Of a stretch of 6,117 nucleotides of DNA, positions 1-4,720 are shown in pieces. Source of the DNA: Pseudomonadota bacterium. GTDB taxonomy: Bacteria; Pseudomonadota; Gammaproteobacteria; Acidithiobacillales; Acidithiobacillaceae. The first letter of the stretch is position 1; each line of letters begins with the position of its first letter. Position numbers and translations under genes: made by a program. The stretch is from NCBI GenBank assembly GCA_021839095.1, contig JAKCBU010000075.1, positions 1 through 6,117 of the forward strand, given 5' to 3'. The notes below the pieces were generated by a model. The model did not search any database, had not been told where the DNA came from, and saw only the letters and a program-made list of their open reading frames with translations.

Positions 1-117
1 CACGTATACCATCTTGAGCGCCTCCGCCAGCGCCCCATAGGTCCATCCCTGGCCAATCAAATACCGGACCAAAGGACGCAAAATCGTCAACACCGCCGCC
101 TTCAATACTTCGTTCAT
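1..117 (-). CDS. DUF6502 family protein, N-terminal 39 codons (partial)
   Basis: Reading the minus strand from the ATG at 117-115 gives an open frame to the window edge. The protein begins MNEVLKAAVLTILRPLVRYL and continues IGQGWTYGALAEALKMVYV. The pattern LxxLRPLVRxLIxxGxxYGxLAExxKxxYV is how I remember the start of DUF6502 proteins, which are uncharacterised proteobacterial proteins of roughly 250-300 residues whose early part looks like a helix-turn-helix. A regulatory role is therefore possible but unproven. The start is well bounded: an in-frame TGA lies seven codons upstream of the ATG with no other usual start codon between. The Shine-Dalgarno is weak, with only a GAGG some 15 bases upstream. 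The gene is divergent from the glycan operon and shares its 352-bp upstream region. The family call rests on remembered consensus, and most of the gene lies outside the window. Confidence 0.72.
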   Translation of the reverse strand, partial: MNEVLKAAVLTILRPLVRYLIGQGWTYGALAEALKMVYV

Positions 118-192
118 GACTCGTCTGGCTTCGCCTCATGCAGTTCCCTGACCAATGATAACAGGACGTGAAATAACGACCCACCACACCGC

Positions 193-220
193 TTGACGTG
201 GTAAAATATCCCACTATACT
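193..220 (+). promoter_or_regulatory. Operon promoter P1 (sigma70-type)
   Basis: TTGACG (193-198) and TATACT (215-220) are separated by 16 bases; each box matches 5 of 6 consensus positions. Transcription would start near 227, giving a leader of about 243 bases before the first gene at 470. A GTGG-N9-CCAC dyad fills almost the whole spacer, which suggests direct control of polymerase access. Confidence 0.65.
198..214. promoter_or_regulatory. Candidate operator O1 (GTGG-N9-CCAC) within P1
   Basis: GTGG (198-201) and CCAC (211-214) form an inverted repeat around an AT-rich 9-base core, TAAAATATC. It lies between the -35 and -10 boxes of P1. Its reverse complement matches the second site at 389-405 in 15 of 17 positions. 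A protein bound here would block P1 and probably the overlapping minus-strand promoter, or could activate by bending the spacer. The regulator is unknown. Confidence 0.5.
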
Positions 221-231
221 ACCTGTGGCAA
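203..231 (-). promoter_or_regulatory. Probable sigma70 promoter for the divergent DUF6502 gene
   Basis: On the minus strand a TTGCCA box (231-226, 5 of 6 consensus bases) is followed after 17 bases by TATTTT (208-203, 4 of 6). The predicted transcript would start near 196 and leave a leader of about 80 bases before the ATG at 117. Its -10 box lies inside the dyad at 198-214, so it would compete with the plus-strand promoter at 193-220 and could be controlled by the same protein. The -10 box is only moderate, so this is a candidate. Confidence 0.4.
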
Positions 232-277
232 GAGAGGGACCCAACCTTTCACCCTCCACTCGAAAATGAAGGAGTGA

Positions 278-310
278 TATCAGGACGCCCGCATGGCGTT
301 CAACCTGATA
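278..310 (+). other. Leader hairpin 1 in the P1 transcript
   Basis: TATCAGG (278-284) pairs with CCTGATA (304-310), and inside it ACGCC (285-289) pairs with GGCGT (295-299). The result is a 12-bp stem with a CGCAT loop and a four-base TCAA bulge on the 3' side. It lies only in the transcript from P1, not from P2. No T-run follows, so it is not a simple intrinsic terminator. It resembles no riboswitch class that I recognise. Confidence 0.4.
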
Positions 311-312
311 GA

Positions 313-331
313 GCCCACCGGAGGTATGGGC
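313..331 (+). other. Leader hairpin 2 in the P1 transcript
   Basis: GCCCA (313-317) pairs with TGGGC (327-331), extended by CC (318-319) with GG (323-324) across a two-base TA bulge. It starts two bases after hairpin 1, so the two could stack. It is short and could arise by chance in GC-rich sequence. Confidence 0.25.
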
Positions 332-382
332 CAAAGTTGAATCGAAAAACAGCGGCATGTTCCAGCACGCACTTAAACCCCA

Positions 383-412
383 TTGACTGTGGGAAATATT
401 ACCACATATACT
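383..412 (+). promoter_or_regulatory. Operon promoter P2 (sigma70-type)
   Basis: TTGACT (383-388) and TATACT (407-412) are separated by 18 bases. The predicted start is near 419, about 50 bases before the first gene's ATG. P2 is closely similar in design to P1: the same TTGAC and TATACT boxes, with GTGG-N9-CCAC in the spacer. P2 has one extra base on each side of the dyad, which accounts for the 18- versus 16-base spacer. Confidence 0.65.
389..405. promoter_or_regulatory. Candidate operator O2 (GTGG-N9-CCAC) within P2
   Basis: GTGG (389-392) and CCAC (402-405) flank the core GAAATATTA; the dyad extends by one pair to TGTGG/CCACA (388-406). It occupies the spacer of P2 just as O1 does in P1. 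It agrees with O1 better in inverted orientation (15 of 17) than in direct orientation (12 of 17), as expected for a site read by a symmetric dimer. Confidence 0.5.
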
Positions 413-456
413 GTTCTCAGTGTCACACCCGCGGTATTCCCGAGAGATGGAGAGTT

Positions 457-464
457 AAAGGAGG
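457..464 (+). promoter_or_regulatory. Strong ribosome binding site for the 112-residue protein
   Basis: AAAGGAGG lies five bases before the ATG at 470, almost a full complement of the 3' end of 16S rRNA. It is the strongest ribosome binding site in the window. It fixes the start of the first gene and argues that this small frame is really translated. Confidence 0.85.
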
Positions 465-469
465 ATATT

Positions 470-808
470 ATGGCAACCACGTATGAGCAGCAGAACGTTC
501 TACAGGATGAACCCCCCCTGATGATGGAAGCTTGGCGTTTCGTAGCGAAATCGGAGCGGATGGAGGATGTCGGCACCACCATTACCACCATTTGCGGTCA
601 TCAAAATCCACATGCGGTACGGATCTTTCTCAACGGCGCATGGACGACGTTCTGTATGGATTGCTGGCGCAGAAATCGCCGTGCTTATCGCCGTCCGGGG
701 GGATTACCCTCTCAGACCGAATCCCTCCCTGGATACGACGCGTCAGCGACCATCCGGAAGGCGTTTGGCACACCCTCTCCCAAAACGCTCCCGTCAAGGG
801 GGCGGTAA
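470..808 (+). CDS. Small Cys/His-cluster protein, first gene of the operon
   Basis: This frame encodes 112 residues from the ATG at 470, directly behind AAAGGAGG, and ends at TAA 806-808, whose last base is the first base of the next start codon. I do not recognise the family. The N-terminal half (about 1-40) is acidic and mixed. Residues 41-68 hold a compact cluster C42-x-H44-x3-H48 and then C62-x2-C65, with W58 and W66 nearby, as in a small zinc ribbon or zinc finger. Then comes a strongly basic stretch (WRRNRRAYRR, 66-75) and a low-complexity, probably disordered tail to 112. Zinc binding and a nucleic-acid or protein-binding adaptor role are inferences from this pattern only. No signal peptide or membrane segment is seen, so it is probably cytoplasmic. 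A frame one base over, opening at TTG 532, extends the next gene back across this one and could hide it in automated annotation. Confidence 0.7.
   Translation: MATTYEQQNVLQDEPPLMMEAWRFVAKSERMEDVGTTITTICGHQNPHAVRIFLNGAWTTFCMDCWRRNRRAYRRPGGLPSQTESLPGYDASATIRKAFGTPSPKTLPSRGR
796..802 (+). promoter_or_regulatory. Ribosome binding site deciding the glycosyltransferase start at 808
   Basis: AAGGGGG ends five bases before the ATG at 808. Together with the TAATG overlap it favours 808 over the upstream in-frame TTG at 532 or the internal ATG at 970. Confidence 0.6.
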
Positions 809-2220
809 TGAAACCCCTCATGGAGCGGGGTACGGGACGATACGGGCGCTTGCCAATGGTACGGACGGCGGGTCTCCAATCCACCAACCCACGGCGTACG
901 GACCCGGAAGTCCCGCAGAGTCGGTTGTTCGCCGATGATTCCGAACCGTCTTCCAAGGCCTTTGCACCGATGGGACGCCCGGCATCAAGCGCGGCCTTGC
1001 GGCCATGGTCCACCGAAGATCATGAGGGATCGTCGCGACGGATACTTTTCTACTCCCATGACACCTTCGGTCTTGGACACCTGCGCCGCAATTTGGCCAT
1101 CATCGAACATCTGATGCAGCGTAATCCTCCCTTTTCGGGCATGCTATTGACCGGTTTTCCCATGGTCGGCTCCTGGCCGATGCCGGATGGCCTGGAGGTG
1201 CGGGCCCTCCCGCCCGTCGTCAAGGTGGGCGCCGAGGAATATGCGGCCCGGGATCTTTCCTCCAGTTTCGCGGCCGTCAAGGCACTGCGCGAAACCGCCA
1301 TTCTGGACGCGCTGGTTTCCTATCAACCAGATGCGCTCCTGGTCGACCACGCGCCAGCGGGAATGAAGGGGGAACTGTTGCCGTCGTTACGATTCATCCG
1401 AAAAGAGATGCCGGCGACCCGCACCGTATTGGGGTTGAGAGATGTCATCGATAGTCCCGAGACCGTGCGTCAGATTTGGCAGGCGCAAGGTATTTACGCG
1501 TTGCTGGAAACCGAATATGACCAGATTCTGGTTTACGGCAGCCGCCATCTGTTCGACGTGGTGGATGCGTACCACCTCTCCCCGAACGTGGCGGCCAAAG
1601 TGCGGTACTGCGGCTATGTCGCCCGCACGGGCGCGCAGGACGTCCCGGTGGCCCGGTCAGAGGTGCCGGTGGTGCTCGTCACCGTCGGTGGCGGCGGGGA
1701 TGGGTATGCCCTGATCGAGGCCTATCTTGAAGCCTTGCACCGGATCCCGCCGAACACCGCACACAGCATCATCGTTCCCGGGCCACTCATGCCCGCGGAT
1801 CAATATCAAACGCTGGTCGAACTTGCCGCCCAGCGTGCGGACATACAAATCATCCCCTATACCACCGAACTCGTGGCCCTGCTGCACACGGCCGATCTCG
1901 TCGTAGCCATGGGCGGGTACAACACCACAGCGGAAATCCTCGCCGCCCGGAAGCCAGCCATCCTGGTCCCCCGATCAACTCCCCGCATGGAGCAATGGCT
2001 TCGCGCAACGATGTTGAGTCAACTCGGGCTCGTGTGGGTGATCTCCCCCGAGGAGGATCTGGTTCATCGGCTGGCGACACTGGTGCCAGCCGCCGTCGCC
2101 GGCGCCCGGCCGCCGGGAAACCGGTGGGATACCGTGGATCTGGGCGGCGTTCATCGCATCGGTGAGGCACTGGAGGAGATGCTCCACCCCGGAACGGTCA
2201 CCATGGAGGCCCCCCTATGA
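808..2220 (+). CDS. MurG-like / COG4671-type glycosyltransferase
   Basis: 470 residues from the ATG at 808. The enzyme has a GT-B fold and probably moves a sugar from a nucleotide donor to a saccharide or lipid-linked acceptor at the cytoplasmic membrane face; donor and acceptor cannot be read from sequence. The first Rossmann half starts near residue 77 with RRILFYSHDTFGLGHLRR (77-94), whose GLGHLRR corresponds to the glycine-rich loop of MurG-like enzymes. The second half runs from about 286 (VPVVLVTVGGGGDGY) and carries ADLVVAMGGYNTTAEIL (362-378) with RKP (381-383), the usual donor-binding region. Residues 1-76 are an unusual hydrophilic, low-complexity extension before the domain. A later start such as M55 (970) is possible but has a poorer ribosome binding site. 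The gene overlaps the small protein gene by one base and the next gene by four (ATGA). Confidence 0.85.
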   Translation: MKPLMERGTGRYGRLPMVRTAGLQSTNPRRTDPEVPQSRLFADDSEPSSKAFAPMGRPASSAALRPWSTEDHEGSSRRILFYSHDTFGLGHLRRNLAIIEHLMQRNPPFSGMLLTGFPMVGSWPMPDGLEVRALPPVVKVGAEEYAARDLSSSFAAVKALRETAILDALVSYQPDALLVDHAPAGMKGELLPSLRFIRKEMPATRTVLGLRDVIDSPETVRQIWQAQGIYALLETEYDQILVYGSRHLFDVVDAYHLSPNVAAKVRYCGYVARTGAQDVPVARSEVPVVLVTVGGGGDGYALIEAYLEALHRIPPNTAHSIIVPGPLMPADQYQTLVELAAQRADIQIIPYTTELVALLHTADLVVAMGGYNTTAEILAARKPAILVPRSTPRMEQWLRATMLSQLGLVWVISPEEDLVHRLATLVPAAVAGARPPGNRWDTVDLGGVHRIGEALEEMLHPGTVTMEAPL

Positions 2221-3479
2221 CCACGGCGGCCCCGACGGTGGGTTACATCTTAAAACGCTACCCGCGCCTTTCGGAAACCTTCATCCTCAACGAAATGCGC
2301 GCCTTGGAGCGGTTGGACACGCCTTTGCACATCTTCTCGCTCCTGCAGCCCGATGACGCGCCCCGCCATCCCACGGTTTCGGAAGTCCGGGCCACCGTGA
2401 CCTATTTCCCTCCCGCATGGCCCCAGGCCGTTTTCGCGGTAGCCAAGAGTCATGCCGTCGTGGCGGCCCAGGCGCCGCTACGCTACCTGCATGCCACCGG
2501 GCTCGCGTTGTGGTGGTCCATCCGCACGCGCCGGCCATGGAGCGTCGGGAAACAGTTCCTGCGTTCCGGTTATGTGGCGCATGGCTGTCTGCAGCACAAC
2601 ATCCAGCACCTCCACGCCCATTTCGCCAATGCGCCCGCCACCGTCGCCCGCCTGGCGGGCGTCATGTGCAACATTCCCCACAGTTTCACCACGATCTCCA
2701 AGGATCTCTACCTGACCCCCCCCAAAGTGATGCGCAGACGGATCGAATCGGCGCATTTCGTCCTGACCTGCACCCACTACAATGTCGAGTATCTGCGCGG
2801 TTTCTTGCCCCGGCAAGACTGGGACAAGATCCATCTCATCTACCACGGCATCGATCTCTCGGCCTTTCCCCAGGACGAAACCTTCGCGGGCGCGCCATCC
2901 GGGGAAGACGCCGATCTGCCATTGATCCTTTCGGTAGGCCGCTTGGTCCCTAAAAAGGGAATGCGGGATTTGCTCAACGCCTGCCACCTGTTACACCACC
3001 GTGGGGTCGCCTTTCGTTGTATCATCGTGGGCGAAGGTCCGCTGCGGCAGGAACTGGAAGCCCACATCGCCGAGCTTGGCCTGACGGCGGTAGTGACCCT
3101 GCCGGGCGCCATGGCTCACGACCGTCTCCTGGCCTTTTACCGGCGGGCGACACTCTTCGCCCTCGCCCCGCAGGTAACGGAAGACGGAGACCGGGACGGT
3201 ATTCCCAACGTCCTGGCGGAAGCGATGGCGGCCGGCACGCCCGTGGTCTCCACCTCGGTTTCGGGTATTCCCGAATTGATCGAGGACGGCCGCACCGGGT
3301 TGCTGGTACCTCCGCAGGACCCGGCGGCGCTGGCCGCTGCCCTGGAACGGGTGCTATCCGAGGCGCCGTTGAGGCATCGTTTCGCGGCGGCGAGCCGGGC
3401 CAAGATAGAGGAACGCTTCGAGTGTTGGGAGACCGCCAAGGCCTTGCGCACTCTTTTTGTACAGAGTGTCCAGCCGTGA
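2217..3479 (+). CDS. Glycosyltransferase family 4, WcaL-like clade
   Basis: 420 residues from the ATG at 2217, with GGAGG at 2205-2209 seven bases upstream and a four-base overlap with the preceding stop. The N-terminal domain opens with VGYILKRYPRLSETFILNE (8-26), typical of the GT4 clade that includes colanic-acid-type transferases, followed by HAHFANAPATVARLAG (133-148). The donor-binding half starts near 236 (LILSVGRLVPKKGMRDLL) and has the acidic pair as D327-x7-E335 in DRDGIPNVLAEAMAAG (325-340); aspartate in the first place is normal for this clade. An FT-x-H-x-x-D segment, usual at about residues 157-163, reads FTTISKD, so isoleucine 160 stands where I expect histidine. A retaining mechanism on a nucleotide-sugar donor is known for GT4; the sugar is not predictable. 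It is membrane-associated at most, with no signal peptide. Its length is normal for the family. Confidence 0.9.
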   Translation: MTTAAPTVGYILKRYPRLSETFILNEMRALERLDTPLHIFSLLQPDDAPRHPTVSEVRATVTYFPPAWPQAVFAVAKSHAVVAAQAPLRYLHATGLALWWSIRTRRPWSVGKQFLRSGYVAHGCLQHNIQHLHAHFANAPATVARLAGVMCNIPHSFTTISKDLYLTPPKVMRRRIESAHFVLTCTHYNVEYLRGFLPRQDWDKIHLIYHGIDLSAFPQDETFAGAPSGEDADLPLILSVGRLVPKKGMRDLLNACHLLHHRGVAFRCIIVGEGPLRQELEAHIAELGLTAVVTLPGAMAHDRLLAFYRRATLFALAPQVTEDGDRDGIPNVLAEAMAAGTPVVSTSVSGIPELIEDGRTGLLVPPQDPAALAAALERVLSEAPLRHRFAAASRAKIEERFECWETAKALRTLFVQSVQP

Positions 3480-4720
3480 ATATCGTGTACCTGTGCGCGG
3501 ATCGCGGCATCCCCATCCTGGGGGACAAAGGGGCGTCGGTGCATGTGCGGGAATTCACCACGGCGCTCGCCCGCGTCGGGCATGACATCACCCTGCTTTG
3601 CGCCAAACAGGGGTATGGGAACCCTTCTCCTCCGGCGCGGCTCATCGAGTTGCCGCCCGACACCGACGCCGCCGAAATTCGCGGCGAGGGGGAGTCTCTG
3701 GGTATCGGACAAGAAGCATGGGACCACACCGTGCACCGGGAAATCGACAAGCTGGTCTGTGATCGCCGGCTGGCATCGCGTGCTTTGGACGCCTTGAGAA
3801 TGGCGCACGTGCAGCCGGACGCGCTCTATGAGCGGTATGCGCTCTTCCATCGCTCCGGCGGCGACCTCGCCGACGCCCTGGGCATCCCTTACGTGCTAGA
3901 AGTGAACGCGCCTCTGGTCTATGAACAGGCGCGTTTCCGGGGATTGCGGTTAAAGACCCTGGCGGAGGAAACGGAGATCGCGACCTTCCGGCGAGCCGAT
4001 CATATCGTGGCCGTGTCAGAGGCCGTGCGTGCCCATGTGCTGTCCCGGCAAGTGCCGGAAGATCGCGTGACCGTGCTGCCCAATGGGGTGGATATCAGCC
4101 GCTTTCATCCCCAGGTGGACGGACAGGAAGTCCGCACACGCCACGGACTTGACGGGCGACTGGTCATCGGTTTCGTGGGTAGCCTGAAACCCTGGCATGG
4201 TTTGGATTTTCTGCTCGACGCCTTTATGCGCGTCAGTCAGCAGCAGCCGGAGGCGGTGCTGTTGGTGGTAGGCGAAGGCCCCGGCAGCACCGGTCTTCAG
4301 TCCCGTGCGGCGGAAAACGGGCTCGGTGGCAAGGTCATCATGACGGGGCGCGTGCCCCACGAAGAGATCCCCAATTATCTCGCTGCCATGGACCTCACGG
4401 TGGCTCCCTATCTCCCGCAGGACGGATTTTATTTTTCACCACTCAAGGTGGTGGAATCGCTGGCGATTGGACGGCCCGTGGTGGCGCCCCGGCTTGGCCA
4501 GCTGCCCAGCTTGGTTGAGGACGGTGTGACCGGCCGGCTGTTCCCGCCCGGAGACCTCGCGGGTTGTGTCGAGTGCATCCTCTCCTTGCTCAACGAGCCG
4601 TCGCAGCGGCAACACATGGGGCACCGCGCGGGCATCGCGGCGCAGGGTATCTTCGACTGGAATCGAACCGCCCGACAGGTGGCAGGAATCATCACCACTT
4701 TGCGATCAGGAACACCGTAA
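3476..4720 (+). CDS. Glycosyltransferase family 4
   Basis: 414 residues from the GTG at 3476, which overlaps the preceding stop as GTGA. The frame stays open far upstream, to 3017, but that part is inside the previous gene. The conserved N-terminus (V)NIVYLCADRGIPILGDKGASVHVRE begins right at this GTG, with GDKGASVH at 16-23. The linker and donor domain carry LPNGVDISRFHP (201-212), VIGFVGSLKPWHGLDFLLDA (230-249), VVGEGPG (264-270) and the catalytic-site segment GFYFSPLKVVESLAIGRPVV (317-336) with K324 and E327. These are typical of a retaining GT-B enzyme of family GT4. No good Shine-Dalgarno precedes the GTG, so translation probably depends on ribosomes ending the upstream gene. It probably adds a further sugar to the same product as the neighbouring transferases. 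Its exact sugar and linkage are unknown. Confidence 0.9.
   Translation: MNIVYLCADRGIPILGDKGASVHVREFTTALARVGHDITLLCAKQGYGNPSPPARLIELPPDTDAAEIRGEGESLGIGQEAWDHTVHREIDKLVCDRRLASRALDALRMAHVQPDALYERYALFHRSGGDLADALGIPYVLEVNAPLVYEQARFRGLRLKTLAEETEIATFRRADHIVAVSEAVRAHVLSRQVPEDRVTVLPNGVDISRFHPQVDGQEVRTRHGLDGRLVIGFVGSLKPWHGLDFLLDAFMRVSQQQPEAVLLVVGEGPGSTGLQSRAAENGLGGKVIMTGRVPHEEIPNYLAAMDLTVAPYLPQDGFYFSPLKVVESLAIGRPVVAPRLGQLPSLVEDGVTGRLFPPGDLAGCVECILSLLNEPSQRQHMGHRAGIAAQGIFDWNRTARQVAGIITTLRSGTP

Larger units (their letters stand above)
118..469. other. Divergent intergenic regulatory region
   Basis: This 352-bp stretch separates the minus-strand DUF6502 gene from the plus-strand operon and is more AT-rich than the genes around it. 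I see no convincing protein gene in it. It holds two plus-strand sigma70-type promoters (193-220 and 383-412), a dyad in the spacer of each (198-214 and 389-405), a probable minus-strand promoter (231 down to 203), two adjacent hairpins (278-310 and 313-331), and a strong ribosome binding site at 457-464. A small near-perfect palindrome, GTGTCACAC at 420-428, sits at about the predicted start of the downstream transcript. No rho-independent terminator with a T-run was seen. Confidence 0.75.

Noticed and set aside
293..340. 15-codon leader peptide frame (MAFNLIEPTGGMGQS)
   Set aside because: AAGGAG at 269-274 is 18 bases away, too far for efficient initiation, and the ATG lies inside the loop of hairpin 1. 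Possible but unsupported.
383..469. Upstream extension of the small protein frame to a TTG at 383
   Set aside because: The TTG is the -35 box of P2, so a P2 transcript could not include it. The ATG at 470 has a near-perfect ribosome binding site.
274..486. 70-codon plus-strand frame starting at GTG 274
   Set aside because: It runs through P2 and dyad O2 and past the real start at 470, and has no well-spaced ribosome binding site. Its Cys-containing translation resembles no protein I know.
532..807. Upstream extension of the glycosyltransferase frame to a TTG at 532
   Set aside because: It overlaps the well-supported 112-residue frame completely, has no ribosome binding site, and its translation (His-rich, then irregular) looks like an off-frame shadow. 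The ATG at 808 with AAGGGGG and the TAATG overlap is better.
3017..3475. Upstream extension of the second GT4 frame back to 3017
   Set aside because: It lies wholly inside the preceding glycosyltransferase gene, is Gly/Arg-rich shadow sequence, and the family N-terminus starts exactly at GTG 3476.
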